Positions 43,895 to 53,658 are shown, counted from the stretch's first letter. The stretch is 64,000 nt of DNA from JAFLBI01 sp964616465 (GCA_964616465.1 CAZTTO010000008.1:62001-126000), one strand, 5' to 3'. Program-made: numbers and translations. Notes: generated from the sequence alone by a model not told the origin.

Positions 43895-45589
43895 TTAATT
43901 CGGTCTTATGTCTACAACTCTGAGTTGTAAGGACTTGGTTCCGTTCCAATCATTTTCCTCAATTGTAAAGACCACATCTATTTTTTTAAACTGTTCGAGT
44001 ATAAAAAATTGATGTGCCATATTAAATCCAATTCCAGTTAGCTTAATACCATTTTGCTCCAGCACAAATCTTATGTGGTTTTCTTTCACAATTTTTGAGA
44101 GACCGGTTTCTTCTACACCAAGAGCAACAAAAACTGGTTTTAAATTGTCTGGTCCAAATGGCTCCATTTGCTGGATGATATTAAATAATCCAAGCTGAAT
44201 TTGTTCAAAATTTATTTGCGTATCAATTTGAACAGTTGGAATCAATAATTCATCGGGGAGCATTTTTTGAACAGCTTCCTCAAACGCTTGCGCAAATTGT
44301 TGAACATGATTTATTTGCAAAGTCATGCCAGCAGCAGCAAAATGGCCACCATAACCTATGAGCCAGTCTTTGCATGCATGTATAGCTTCATAAACATTAA
44401 AGCCAGGTATACTTCTTGCACTGCCTGCTGCGGTATCGCCACTTTGAGTTAAAACAATAGTAGGTTTATAATGATGCTCTATGAGTCGGCTAGCAACAAT
44501 TCCAACAACACCTTTATGCCAATGGGGTTGAAAAACAACCGTACTTTTTTTACTTGGAGTTGTAGGATCTTGAGCTAATTGTTCTAATGCTTCTTGCGTA
44601 ATACTTTGATCGGCTTCTCTTCTGTCTGTATTATCAGATTGAAGAAGAGCTGCAATTTCCTTGGCTCTTATTGGGTCTGTTTCTATAAAAAGTTGAATGG
44701 CTTTTCTTGCATCATCCATTCTTCCTGCTGCGTTCACTCGAGGTGCAATCATAAACACGAGGCTGCTTACTGTCATAGGTTGTTTTACAGCAGCAAGTTC
44801 AATAAGTGATTGAATGCCAATATTAGGTTTTGAATTTACTTTTTGAATACCAAAATGACATATAACCCTATTTTCACCTGACATAGAAACAATATCTGCA
44901 GCAATTGCTGTTGCAACAAGATCTATGTATTGTAAATAAGATTCATTTGGTAACTTTTTCTGATCTGAAATTGCATGTATTAATTTGAATACAACACCAC
45001 ATCCACATAATTCTTTATAGGGATATGAGCAATCAACCTGTTTTGGATTTAGTATAGCAATGGCAGGAGGGATAGTTTCATCGGGTAGGTGGTGATCACA
45101 TACAATAAAATCAATACCCGCACTTTTTGCATATGCTATTAAGTCATTGCTTTTAATTCCGCAATCGACAGAAATGATTAAATGAATATTATTTTGAATG
45201 GCCCAATCAATCCCTTTTTTTGAAATTCCATATCCTTCTTTAAATCTATTAGGTACATAATAGTCAACTTGAGCATGCAAACTTTTTAAAAATGAATACA
45301 ATGTTGCCACAGAGGTGGTACCATCAACATCGTAATCACCAAATATCAGTATTCTTTCATGCTTAATTAATGCGGACTCAATTCTATCTACAGCTAAGCG
45401 CATGTCCTTCATTTTCCAAGGACTATGCAAGTCGTCTAAAGATGGTCTAAAAAACTTTTTTGAGGCTTCATAATTTTCATAGCCTCTTTGAACCAACAAC
45501 TCGCATATAACTTTTGAAATGCCAAGAGATTTTTGAAGTTGCTGTACCTTTTCTTCATTTGCTTTTTGAATAACCCAATTCTTTTTCAT
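43895..45589 (-). CDS. recJ: Single-stranded-DNA exonuclease RecJ
   Basis: This 564-residue DHH-family 5'-3' ssDNA exonuclease acts in recombination and repair. Catalytic motifs are IFGDYDVDGTTS, VSVDCGIKS, VCDHHLPDE, LCGCGVVFKL, and the DHHA1 part with GGHFAAAGMTL. Length is complete. The ATG shares a base with the stop of the upstream polyprenyl synthase gene (TAATG), so the two are translationally coupled. Confidence 0.96.
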   Translation of the reverse strand: MKKNWVIQKANEEKVQQLQKSLGISKVICELLVQRGYENYEASKKFFRPSLDDLHSPWKMKDMRLAVDRIESALIKHERILIFGDYDVDGTTSVATLYSFLKSLHAQVDYYVPNRFKEGYGISKKGIDWAIQNNIHLIISVDCGIKSNDLIAYAKSAGIDFIVCDHHLPDETIPPAIAILNPKQVDCSYPYKELCGCGVVFKLIHAISDQKKLPNESYLQYIDLVATAIAADIVSMSGENRVICHFGIQKVNSKPNIGIQSLIELAAVKQPMTVSSLVFMIAPRVNAAGRMDDARKAIQLFIETDPIRAKEIAALLQSDNTDRREADQSITQEALEQLAQDPTTPSKKSTVVFQPHWHKGVVGIVASRLIEHHYKPTIVLTQSGDTAAGSARSIPGFNVYEAIHACKDWLIGYGGHFAAAGMTLQINHVQQFAQAFEEAVQKMLPDELLIPTVQIDTQINFEQIQLGLFNIIQQMEPFGPDNLKPVFVALGVEETGLSKIVKENHIRFVLEQNGIKLTGIGFNMAHQFFILEQFKKIDVVFTIEENDWNGTKSLQLRVVDIRPN

Positions 45590-46551
45590 TAGTACTTTCT
45601 ATCTGTCGTATAACGAACCAGCTCTTCCAATGCTTCCCTTGGTTCACCTGGTTCAAATTGGTGCAATAAAGATAAAGCTTCGTCCCTAAATGATTCCATT
45701 TTTGTTTGCGCGTAACGTATGCCCCCTAAGTCTTTTACAGCTTCTAGTACATACTTTACTTGCTTAGGTTGGTTTGATGCAGTTTTGATAATTTGAATCA
45801 TTTTTTTTCTGGTCCCAGTCTCTGCGTTTTGCAGTGCGTAGATAAGCGGAAGAGTGAGCTTCTTTTCTTTTATATCGTTGCCTGTTGGTTTGCCAACATC
45901 TGCATCACCATAATCGAATAAATCGTCTTTAATTTGAAATGCCATACCAACCTTCTCTCCAAATAATTTCATTTTTAAAACATCATCTGGATGAGTGAAT
46001 GTAGTGGATGCACCAGCTCCACATGAAGAGGAGAGAAGGGATGCTGTTTTTCCTAAAATAATTTCGTAATATACCTGTTCATCTAGGTTCAGATTACGTG
46101 ATTTCTCCATTTGAAGAAGTTCGCCTTCGCTCATTAACTTGACTGCTTCAGATAATATTTTTAAAACCTCAAAATCGTTGTTCTCTAAAGAGAGCAATAG
46201 TCCCTTTGAGAGAAGGTAATCACCTACCAGTACGGCAACTTTATTTTTCCAAAGTGCATTAATGCTAAAGAACCCCCTTCTTTCGTAAGCTTCATCAACA
46301 ACATCATCATGTACCAAAGTAGCAGTATGTAACAACTCAACCAAAGAAGCTGCTCTGTATGTTTTTTCATTGATTTCTCCACCTAATCGTGCACTCAACA
46401 ACACAAACATGGGTCTCAATTGCTTGCCCTTTCTGCGAACTATATAGTGCATAATTCTATCTAGTAATGGCACGCGACTCTTAACAGATGCTCTGAAACT
46501 CCGTTCAAATACCTCTAACTCCTTGCTTATTAGTTCTTTAGCTTTATCCAT
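45589..46551 (-). CDS. Long-chain polyprenyl diphosphate synthase
   Basis: This 320-residue all-helical prenyltransferase uses the start at 46551 (MDKAKELISKELEVFE), matching family N-termini; a longer in-frame start at 46620 adds 23 unlikely residues. The first Asp-rich motif is LVHDDVVDEAYERRG, the second FQIKDDLFDYGDADVGKP. It makes the isoprenoid chain for menaquinone or similar quinones; chain length cannot be read reliably. It is coupled to recJ. Confidence 0.93.
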   Translation of the reverse strand: MDKAKELISKELEVFERSFRASVKSRVPLLDRIMHYIVRRKGKQLRPMFVLLSARLGGEINEKTYRAASLVELLHTATLVHDDVVDEAYERRGFFSINALWKNKVAVLVGDYLLSKGLLLSLENNDFEVLKILSEAVKLMSEGELLQMEKSRNLNLDEQVYYEIILGKTASLLSSSCGAGASTTFTHPDDVLKMKLFGEKVGMAFQIKDDLFDYGDADVGKPTGNDIKEKKLTLPLIYALQNAETGTRKKMIQIIKTASNQPKQVKYVLEAVKDLGGIRYAQTKMESFRDEALSLLHQFEPGEPREALEELVRYTTDRKY

Positions 46552-46751
46552 ATTGGTAATTCTGTTGCAAGATATGCTCTTAAATACAATATTTTTATGA
46601 AATGCAGCGTTCTCATACACTTTGTGGTCTTAAAAGCGGGAAATATGCATATTTCATTAAATATTAACGAAATTTGCTTATTAGAATTGGAAATTGAATG
46701 ATTTTTCAGATAAATTTGCAACACATTAATATTGGACTAATAATTAAAACT

Positions 46752-47576
46752 ATGACAAGCAACAAAATCGCGTTTCTATTGCTGGCCTTCGCGTTGATCT
46801 CAACAGCTAGCATCGCACAAAACGATTGGGGTTGGAATTGGCAGGATAGCTCTAAAGTAGCTCCTAAGCACATGCCTCAGTACAATGAGTTCATTAACAA
46901 TCAGTTTCCTTACCCTCCAAAGCCAAGAAACCAATGGGAACTTGGTGTAGCATTGGGTGCAGGTTATACTACTGGAGATGTTAAAGCTAAACTTGGTTTT
47001 TACGGTGCTATTTCTTTGAGAAAAGCGATCGATCATAACTGGTCTGCTCGTATCAATGGTATTGGCGGATTTTCAACTGGTCAAGATGCAGTTGGTGACA
47101 TGTTATTCCAAATTGATAATCAGCCTCCTTTCGCTAACGAAAGAAACCAAGTACGCAATTACCGTAACAATTATTTTGGTGTAATTGCTGATGCGATTTA
47201 TTCAATCAATGTAGCTAGTCACTACAGAGGCAACCCTAAAACTAATTTATATGTTTTTGGTGGTTTAGGTGCTGTGGCTTACAATGTTGATATGAAGTAC
47301 ACTAATAACAATGGTTCTGGTCAGTTGGTGGGTGACTGGAGAAACAGCTCAAGATTTGATACTGATGGTTCTTTGTTCTTAATTGGGTCATCATCTCAGG
47401 TTCGTCCTGCAGCTTCTTTTGGTGCTGGTTTTGCAGTAAAAGTTAGTTCTCGTTTCAATATCGCACTTGAGCAAAGATGGACTACTTTATTTAGCGATAG
47501 ATTAGATGGTTGGAAAGGTGCTAGAAACAACGATGTTTTTGGAGGTACTGCATTCCGTTTAAATTTCAACCTATAA
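46752..47576 (+). CDS. Outer-membrane beta-barrel protein
   Basis: This 274-residue protein has a signal peptide (MTSNKIAFLLLAFALISTAS, cleavage near IAQNDW) and a beta-strand pattern to a C-terminal aromatic strand (GGTAFRLNFNL). I chose the start at 46752 because the longer frame at 46698 precedes a normal signal peptide. It lies 34 bp upstream of an OmpA-like gene and is probably cotranscribed with it. It shows even, preferred codons, which suggests high expression. Confidence 0.8.
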   Translation: MTSNKIAFLLLAFALISTASIAQNDWGWNWQDSSKVAPKHMPQYNEFINNQFPYPPKPRNQWELGVALGAGYTTGDVKAKLGFYGAISLRKAIDHNWSARINGIGGFSTGQDAVGDMLFQIDNQPPFANERNQVRNYRNNYFGVIADAIYSINVASHYRGNPKTNLYVFGGLGAVAYNVDMKYTNNNGSGQLVGDWRNSSRFDTDGSLFLIGSSSQVRPAASFGAGFAVKVSSRFNIALEQRWTTLFSDRLDGWKGARNNDVFGGTAFRLNFNL

Positions 47577-47610
47577 TCCCAATAACATTCACATTTTAAA
47601 TTATTTAGAT

Positions 47611-48408
47611 ATGTTTAAGAAAATAGTTTTATCGTTGATCCTTGTATTGGGTGCATTCAGCCTCACTACTATGGCTCAAAAAAGTAAAGCAAAAAGAGTT
47701 GAGCCTTTATATTGGATTAATCCTAATAACTTCATTTACAGTGAATTAAATAATCCAAAGCACATGAAGTTGCCAAAAATTACTTTGGCAGATTCTGATG
47801 GTGATGGTGTAACTGATCAATTTGATCTTGAGCCAAATACACCAGCTGGAGCTCCAGTTGATACACACGGTGTTGCTAAAGATACTGATGGCGATGGAGT
47901 ACCTGACTACAAGGATAAAGAGTTGTTAACTCCACAAAAGTGTTTCCCTGTAAACAGTGATGGTATTGGTAACTGTCCAGAGCCTTCTTGCTGCACAGAA
48001 ATCAAAGAAATGTTAGGTGGTGGTAACGCTGCTAATTGGAAGGATCGCAAGAAAGCGGAATGTACAATCGCTGCTTTACCTAGCATCCAGTTCAAAAACA
48101 ATGCTGTTCTTTCTGCAAACGCAATTACTGCACTTAACGCAGTTGCTGCTCAGTTGAATGCAAATCCTGATTGTAAAGTACGTGTAATTGGTTACGGCGC
48201 TTCTAGCAAACTTGCTCAGCAAAATAGCTGGGAAAGAGTGAATGCTGTTATTAAATACTTAGTTGAAAGACAAGGTATTGCTGAAAGCCGCTTCATCTTT
48301 ACTTATGGACAGAATGGTGATGCTAACGTGGTTGATCTTCAAGGTACTACAGATGAAGGTCCAAACACAGTTCCTGCACCACATCCAAATTTGCGTAAAA
48401 AAGGATAA
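47611..48408 (+). CDS. OmpA-family outer-membrane protein with TSP3 repeats
   Basis: This 265-residue protein has a signal peptide (cleavage near TTMAQKS), two thrombospondin type 3 calcium-binding repeats (DSDGDGVTDQFDLEPN, DTDGDGVPDYKDKE), a Cys-containing segment (CFPVNSDGIGNCPEPSCCTE), and a C-terminal OmpA-like peptidoglycan-binding domain that is somewhat degenerate (ALNAVAAQLNANPDCKVRVIGYG, RVNAVIKYLVE, FIFTYGQNGD). No N-terminal beta-barrel is present, so the upstream barrel protein may be its partner. Confidence 0.85.
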   Translation: MFKKIVLSLILVLGAFSLTTMAQKSKAKRVEPLYWINPNNFIYSELNNPKHMKLPKITLADSDGDGVTDQFDLEPNTPAGAPVDTHGVAKDTDGDGVPDYKDKELLTPQKCFPVNSDGIGNCPEPSCCTEIKEMLGGGNAANWKDRKKAECTIAALPSIQFKNNAVLSANAITALNAVAAQLNANPDCKVRVIGYGASSKLAQQNSWERVNAVIKYLVERQGIAESRFIFTYGQNGDANVVDLQGTTDEGPNTVPAPHPNLRKKG

Positions 48409-48430
48409 ATTTTATCTAAATACTTCAAGT

Positions 48431-48457
48431 AAAGGGATCCATAAGGATCCCTTTATT
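48431..48457 (+). terminator. Intrinsic terminator
   Basis: A perfect 10-bp stem AAAGGGATCC / GGATCCCTTT with a 4-base loop lies 23 bp after the OmpA-like gene. The T run is short. Confidence 0.8.
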
Positions 48458-48548
48458 GCATTATAATGAGTCTAGCTTTTGCGCCCTATTTGCTGATTTT
48501 AATTTTAACGACTCAAAGTCTAGAAAAAGAATTAATTTTGCGCACTTT

Positions 48549-49346
48549 ATGGTAAGGTTTTTAATCATTTCACTGGTTTCTTTTCTCTTGGTCTCTTGCA
48601 ACAACAAGTTTAATAAGGTGTTGAAGAGCAAGGATTTCGACTATAAGTACAACATGGCCGAACAATATTATAAGGAGAAAAAGTACGACAAGGCCCAGAT
48701 CTTATTTGAAGAACTTTTCCCGTATGTTAAAGGATCGGCTAGATACGAAGACATGTACTACAAATTTGCATATTCCTATTACTATGAGAAGGAATATCCA
48801 AATGCTGAAAACTTATTTAAAACATTTGTAGAACAGTTTCCTAATAGTGCAAAGGCTGAGGAGTGTGATTATATGCGGGCGTATTGTTTTTATAAGCAAT
48901 CACCGCGCGTAGAACTTGATCAAACAAATACACAAAGAGCAGCAGCACTTATGCAGGCTTTTATAAATACACACCCAACCTCCCCTAGAGTTAAGGAAGC
49001 CTACCAAATTATAGAATCTTGTAGAGAGAAACTTGAGCTAAAGGAATTTAGAGGTGCAGAATTGTACTATAATCTAGGCTTTTTTAAGGCTGCGGCAATT
49101 GCTTTTTCTAGTATTTACGAAAACTATCCAGACTCAAAAAGGGCTGATGAGTATAAGTTATTGGCAATTAGGTCGTATTTTCGATATGCACAAATGAGCT
49201 ATGAAGAAAAGCAAGCAGAAAGATTTGAAAAAGTAGTAAATGAGTGTGATGAATTTTCTGATAGATTCTCTGATAGTAAATTCCTAGAAGAAGTCAATAA
49301 AATAAAAGCCAATTCAAATCAATTTTTCAAAAAAGATAAAAAATGA
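48549..49346 (+). CDS. bamD: Outer-membrane assembly lipoprotein BamD
   Basis: This 265-residue lipoprotein of the BAM complex has signal MVRFLIISLVSFLLVSCNN with the lipid Cys at 17. Five TPR-type repeats follow (YNMAEQYYKEKKYDKAQILFE; FAYSYYYEKEYPNAENLF; and others). I chose the start at 48549 because the longer frame from 48456 precedes the lipobox by 31 unlikely residues and crosses the upstream terminator. The stop overlaps the rpoZ start by 4 bp. It heads the bamD-rpoZ unit. Confidence 0.93.
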   Translation: MVRFLIISLVSFLLVSCNNKFNKVLKSKDFDYKYNMAEQYYKEKKYDKAQILFEELFPYVKGSARYEDMYYKFAYSYYYEKEYPNAENLFKTFVEQFPNSAKAEECDYMRAYCFYKQSPRVELDQTNTQRAAALMQAFINTHPTSPRVKEAYQIIESCREKLELKEFRGAELYYNLGFFKAAAIAFSSIYENYPDSKRADEYKLLAIRSYFRYAQMSYEEKQAERFEKVVNECDEFSDRFSDSKFLEEVNKIKANSNQFFKKDKK

Positions 49347-49684
49347 GCAAACTAAGACGCCAAATTAACCCTAATACCACTAACGTGGTAGAAACGCGTA
49401 ACCTCGCTAGTTTAAAGGCTGTAACAGGCAATTTATATGAGTCAATTTCAATTATTGGGAGAAGAGCTAATCAAATTAATGTTACCCTAAAAGAAGAGTT
49501 ACATAATAAGTTAGAAGAGTTTGCTACTAGTACCGACAATTTGGAAGAGGTACATGAAAACAAAGAGCAAATTGAAATTTCTAAAGCTTATGAGCGTATG
49601 CCTAATCCGGCAATTCTTGCTACTCAGGAGTTCATCGACAGCAAAATTTACTACCGCAAAAACGATACTGATTTATTTAGATAG
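49343..49684 (+). CDS. rpoZ: RNA polymerase omega subunit (Bacteroidota type)
   Basis: This 113-residue protein fits the Bacteroidota RpoZ form. It contains the conserved N-terminal helices (NLYESISIIGRRANQIN, then LKEELHNKLEEF) and the tail MPNPAILATQEFIDSKIYYRK. Omega helps RNA polymerase assembly. It overlaps bamD by 4 bp and ends just before a strong terminator. The bamD-rpoZ-coaBC-porD order supports the call. Confidence 0.87.
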   Translation: MSKLRRQINPNTTNVVETRNLASLKAVTGNLYESISIIGRRANQINVTLKEELHNKLEEFATSTDNLEEVHENKEQIEISKAYERMPNPAILATQEFIDSKIYYRKNDTDLFR

Positions 49685-49709
49685 GCGTACATTAAACATA
49701 TATTTATGA

Positions 49710-49740
49710 AACGACAGTGCTTACACTGTCGTTTTTTGTT
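49710..49740 (+). terminator. Intrinsic terminator after rpoZ
   Basis: A perfect 10-bp stem AACGACAGTG / CACTGTCGTT with loop CTTA is followed by TTTTTTGTTTT. It spans a possible ATG for coaBC at 49706, which argues against that start. Confidence 0.92.
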
Positions 49741-49765
49741 TTACTTTGATTTAAACTTTGTTCGT

Positions 49766-50965
49766 TTGGAGGGGAAAAAAATATTAATTGGTATAACTGG
49801 CAGCATTGCTGCTTATAAAATCATTTTATTAGTAAGATTGTTAACAAAAGCAGGTGCTGAAGTACAGGTTGTTATGACTCAATCAGCTACTCAATTTGTT
49901 TCCCCTTTAGTGTTGTCTACTCTCACAAGAAAACCTGTTTTAACAGACCTTTCTTCTGCAAATGAATGGGCTAACCATGTTATGCTAGGAAGATGGGCCG
50001 ACTATATGCTCATAGCGCCCCTCAGCTGTAATACTTTATCTAAAATGTCTCATGGCATATGTGATAATTTACTCTTAGCTGTTTACTTATCGGCTACTTG
50101 TAAAGTTGCAGTAGCACCTGCAATGGATGAAGATATGTGGCTACATGCTACCACAAAGGAAAATATAAAGAGATTGCAATTGCAAAATGTGGAGGTGATA
50201 GATGTAGATTCTGGTAGTCTTGCAAGCGGATTATCTGGAGAAGGAAGAATGGCAGAACCAGAGTCATTATTTTCTTTTTTAAAACAACAACTGTATCAAA
50301 CAAAAATTTTAAAAAATAAAAGGGTTCTAATTACGGCTGGACCAACTTATGAGCATTTAGATCCGGTTCGCTTCATTGGCAATTTCAGCAGTGGGAAAAT
50401 GGGGATTGCATTGGCAGAAGCTTTTTTCCTGGCAGGGGCCGAAGTACATATGGTGCTTGGTCCAACTAATCTAAGACCAAATTTTGCTGGTATTAAAATT
50501 TACCCTGTTGTATCTGCAATGGAAATGTATGATCAAGTTATGCAATTATCTGGTCAAACAGATTTATTTGTTATGAGCGCTGCTGTGGCAGATTATAAAC
50601 CAAAAGAGGTTTTAACACATAAACATAAAAAGAACAGTGGGGATCTAAAAATTGAACTTGAAATAAATCCTGATATCTTACAAACAGTTGGACAGCAAAA
50701 AAGTAAAGATCAATATGTAGTTGGTTTTGCACTTGAAACAGAGCACGCAAAAGAAAATGCAAAGAAAAAACTTCAAAGCAAAAATGCAGATTGCATTATA
50801 TTAAATTCATTAGAGCATCCTGAAGCTGGATTTGGAAAGGATACAAATAAAGTAAGTATTTTATTTGCCAAAGGTCATGAATTAGATTTTCCAGTTAAAT
50901 CGAAAACTGATCTCGCCGCAGATATTGTTTTATGTATTTCAAAGGAACTACCTCATGCGAATTGA
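49766..50965 (+). CDS. coaBC: Bifunctional CoaBC (phosphopantothenoylcysteine synthase/decarboxylase)
   Basis: This 399-residue flavoenzyme makes 4'-phosphopantetheine for CoA. The CoaC half (1-190) has GITGSIAAYK, active-site His in WANHVMLGRWAD, PAMDEDMW, and the Cys-loop region. The CoaB half has ITAGPTYEHLDPVRFIGNFS followed by SGKMG. The likely start is TTG at 49766 (TTGGAGGGGAAA), because the upstream in-frame ATG at 49706 lies at the foot of the rpoZ terminator. The 3' end overlaps porD by 11 bp. Confidence 0.92.
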   Translation: MEGKKILIGITGSIAAYKIILLVRLLTKAGAEVQVVMTQSATQFVSPLVLSTLTRKPVLTDLSSANEWANHVMLGRWADYMLIAPLSCNTLSKMSHGICDNLLLAVYLSATCKVAVAPAMDEDMWLHATTKENIKRLQLQNVEVIDVDSGSLASGLSGEGRMAEPESLFSFLKQQLYQTKILKNKRVLITAGPTYEHLDPVRFIGNFSSGKMGIALAEAFFLAGAEVHMVLGPTNLRPNFAGIKIYPVVSAMEMYDQVMQLSGQTDLFVMSAAVADYKPKEVLTHKHKKNSGDLKIELEINPDILQTVGQQKSKDQYVVGFALETEHAKENAKKKLQSKNADCIILNSLEHPEAGFGKDTNKVSILFAKGHELDFPVKSKTDLAADIVLCISKELPHAN

Positions 50966-51881
50966 CAAATACCTGATTTTATTTATTTTTTCGTTGTTTT
51001 CGATTGCTTTTGTCGAGGCGCAGGAGGTTCAGGCTCGGGTTTCAGTTCTTTCACAGCGTGTAAGTACAACTGTTGACAGAAAAGTATTTCAAACATTACA
51101 AAATCAGTTAAACACTTTTATTAATAATAGAAAATGGACAAATGACAAATTTGGAAATCAAGAGCGTATAGAGTGTAGTTTTATTATTAACATAGAATCC
51201 ATGACTGAGCAAAATGTTTTTAAAGCAAGCTTAACAATTCAAGCAGCTCGTCCGGTTTTTAACACTAGTTATAAAGCGCCTCTTATAAATTTTCAAGATC
51301 CAGACTTACTTTTTAAATACCAAGAATTTCAGCCTATTGAGTTCAACGATAATAGGGTTCAGGGCTCTGATCCTTTAGCAGCCAACTTAACAGCAACTTT
51401 GGCATTTTGGATATATATAATTTTAGGAATGGACTATGACTCATTTTCCCCAAAAGGCGGTGAGGCTTACTTTCAAAAAGCTTTGAGCATAGTAAATAAT
51501 GCACCTGAGGCTAGAGGTATAAGTGGATGGCGAGTTTTTGACGGACTCCGCAATAGGTATTTTCTTGCCGAAAACTTAACAAATACAAGATTTAATATTG
51601 TACATGATGTTATTTATGGCTACTACCGATCGGGTTTAGATCAAATGTATGAATCCGAAGATCAAGCAAGAAAGAATACATTACAAGCATTAAGTCAGCT
51701 TTTTTCTTTTAATAAGGAAAATCCAAATACCATGTTCGTTCAGTTCTTTATGCAGGGAAAATTTCAAGAATTAAGTGGTATGTTTAAAAAAGCAGGTCCA
51801 CCTGAAAAATCAAGGGCTATTGAGTTATTAACTGCTTTGGATATTGTTCAGGCTGTAGCTTATAAACTAGCATTAAAATGA
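50955..51881 (+). CDS. porD: DUF4835 protein PorD-like (type IX secretion accessory)
   Basis: This 308-residue protein has a signal peptide (MRIDKYLILFIFSLFS, cleavage near VEAQEV) and the DUF4835 core: RKWTNDKFGNQERIECSF, FKASLTIQAARPVFN, and ATLAFWIYIILGMDYDSF. PorD homologues are needed for type IX secretion in Porphyromonas. I chose the start at 50955 over 50925, since it gives a clean signal peptide. It overlaps coaBC by 11 bp and the DUF4296 gene by 4 bp, so the genes are coupled. Confidence 0.85.
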   Translation: MRIDKYLILFIFSLFSIAFVEAQEVQARVSVLSQRVSTTVDRKVFQTLQNQLNTFINNRKWTNDKFGNQERIECSFIINIESMTEQNVFKASLTIQAARPVFNTSYKAPLINFQDPDLLFKYQEFQPIEFNDNRVQGSDPLAANLTATLAFWIYIILGMDYDSFSPKGGEAYFQKALSIVNNAPEARGISGWRVFDGLRNRYFLAENLTNTRFNIVHDVIYGYYRSGLDQMYESEDQARKNTLQALSQLFSFNKENPNTMFVQFFMQGKFQELSGMFKKAGPPEKSRAIELLTALDIVQAVAYKLALK

Positions 51882-52228
51882 AGTATATTTTCATAGGAAT
51901 ACTTTTGTTCCAAATTGTTTCTTGCAGTAGCTCAAATCCCAAGGAAATCGTGCCTCTTGATCAAATGAAAAAGATTATGTGGGATCTCAGTGTTAGCGAT
52001 GAATTAAGGATGTATCGGCTGCAAATGGATACCATACCCATTGATAAGGATACAACTTATAAGAAACAATATGCAGCCATCTTTTTTCATCATAATGTTT
52101 CAGTAGATCAATTTTATGCTTCATTGGCATATTATAAGAAAGACCCGCTTTTGTTTAGACAGTTAGTTGACTCTGTTTCTGCTTACGGAAATAGAATAAA
52201 AAATGAATCAGCGAAAATTTCGCAATAG
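51878..52228 (+). CDS. DUF4296 lipoprotein
   Basis: This 116-residue lipoprotein (signal MKYIFIGILLFQIVSCSSS, Cys at 17) matches DUF4296, with LDQMKKIMWDLSVSDELR and YAAIFFHHNVSVDQFYASLAYY. Function is unknown. It overlaps porD by 4 bp and is probably translated together with it, suggesting an envelope role. Confidence 0.82.
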   Translation: MKYIFIGILLFQIVSCSSSNPKEIVPLDQMKKIMWDLSVSDELRMYRLQMDTIPIDKDTTYKKQYAAIFFHHNVSVDQFYASLAYYKKDPLLFRQLVDSVSAYGNRIKNESAKISQ

Positions 52229-52256
52229 TACCTACATTTGCTCAACTTAAATTTTT

Positions 52257-52949
52257 ATGAATAAAGTTTATTCTTCCGCAAAAGAAGCTATTCATGATAT
52301 ACCTAATGGAGCTACCCTCATGTTAGGTGGGTTTGGATTGAATGGTATTCCAGAAAATTGTATTCAAGCACTTGTTGAAAAAGGGGTAAATCAGCTCACT
52401 TGTATTTCCAATAATGCAGGAGTAGATGATTTTGGATTAGGTCTGCTACTAAAAACCAAGCAGATCAAAAAAATGATGAGTAGCTACGTTGGTGAGAATG
52501 CTGAATTTGAAAGACAATTGCTCAGCGGAGAGCTAGAAGTTGATTTAATTCCTCAAGGAACTTTAGCTACACGTATTCAAATGGCAGGTATGGGTATACC
52601 CGCATTTTATACGCCAGCTGGAATTGGAACAGAAGTGGCAGATGGAAAGGAAGTTCGCCTTTTTGATGGAAAAGAATACTTAATGGAATATGCGCTACAT
52701 GCCGATTTTGCAATTGTAAAAGCATGGAAAGGTGATAAACTTGGTAACCTTATTTTCAGAAAAACTACCCGAAACTTCTCTACCTCTATGGCAAAAGCTG
52801 GTACAATTACTATTGCAGAAGTAGAAGAGTTGGTTGAACCTGGTGAGTTGGATGCAGACCATATTCATGTTGCTGGAGTATATGTTCATCGTATATTCCA
52901 AGGCTCAGGTTATGAAAAGAGAATTGAAAGAAGAACCACTTCAAAATAA
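52257..52949 (+). CDS. scoA: 3-oxoacid CoA-transferase subunit A
   Basis: This 230-residue alpha subunit of succinyl-CoA:3-ketoacid CoA-transferase has the CoA-transferase family I pattern GGFGLNGIPENCIQAL, the SNNAGVDDFGLGLLL segment and PQGTLATRIQMAGMGIPAFY. It moves CoA from succinyl-CoA to acetoacetate in ketone-body use. It is 5 bp upstream of the beta-subunit gene. Confidence 0.94.
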   Translation: MNKVYSSAKEAIHDIPNGATLMLGGFGLNGIPENCIQALVEKGVNQLTCISNNAGVDDFGLGLLLKTKQIKKMMSSYVGENAEFERQLLSGELEVDLIPQGTLATRIQMAGMGIPAFYTPAGIGTEVADGKEVRLFDGKEYLMEYALHADFAIVKAWKGDKLGNLIFRKTTRNFSTSMAKAGTITIAEVEELVEPGELDADHIHVAGVYVHRIFQGSGYEKRIERRTTSK

Positions 52950-52954
52950 TTTAT

Positions 52955-53614
52955 ATGGCACTAGATAAATTCGGAATTGCAAAGCGCATTGCTAAAGAAT
53001 TAAAGGATGGTATGTATGTTAATTTAGGAATTGGAATACCAACCTTGGTGTCTAATTATATTCCAAAGGGTATGACTGTTATTTTCCAAAGTGAAAATGG
53101 AATTTTGGGAATGGGCCCTTACCCTTCAGAAAAGGAGGTAGATGCCGACTTGATAAATGCAGGTAAAGAAACAGTTACAATCATCCCTGGCGGGGTTTTT
53201 TTTGATAGTGCAGAAAGCTTTGGAATGATACGTGCAGGAAAAATTGACTTAACTGTTTTGGGAGCAATGGAAGTTAGTGAACAAGGTGATATTGCAAATT
53301 GGAAAATTCCTGGCAAAATGGTGAAGGGAATGGGAGGAGCAATGGACTTGGTAGCTAGTGCTAAAAATATCATAGTTGCTATGATGCATACGAATCCAAA
53401 AGGTGAGAGCAAACTGCTACCTCAATGTACATTGCCTTTAACAGGGAAAAAATGCGTTAAAAAAATTGTTACAGAACTTGCTGTCCTAGATGTAACAGAA
53501 AATGGATTTTTGCTTTTGGAAAGAGCACCCGGTGTTACAGTAGATGAAATACAGCAAAAAACAGCTGGAAAATTGATTATTCCTTCGGAAGTTCCTGAAA
53601 TGGTAATTGATTAA
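52955..53614 (+). CDS. scoB: 3-oxoacid CoA-transferase subunit B
   Basis: This 219-residue beta subunit carries the catalytic Glu47 in FQSENGILGMGPYP, plus NLGIGIPTLV and PGKMVKGMGGAMDLV. It completes the enzyme with the preceding gene. Confidence 0.95.
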   Translation: MALDKFGIAKRIAKELKDGMYVNLGIGIPTLVSNYIPKGMTVIFQSENGILGMGPYPSEKEVDADLINAGKETVTIIPGGVFFDSAESFGMIRAGKIDLTVLGAMEVSEQGDIANWKIPGKMVKGMGGAMDLVASAKNIIVAMMHTNPKGESKLLPQCTLPLTGKKCVKKIVTELAVLDVTENGFLLLERAPGVTVDEIQQKTAGKLIIPSEVPEMVID

Positions 53615-53658
53615 TCTGGCGGTTATAGAATTTCACAGCTCAATTAAAATAATATTTT

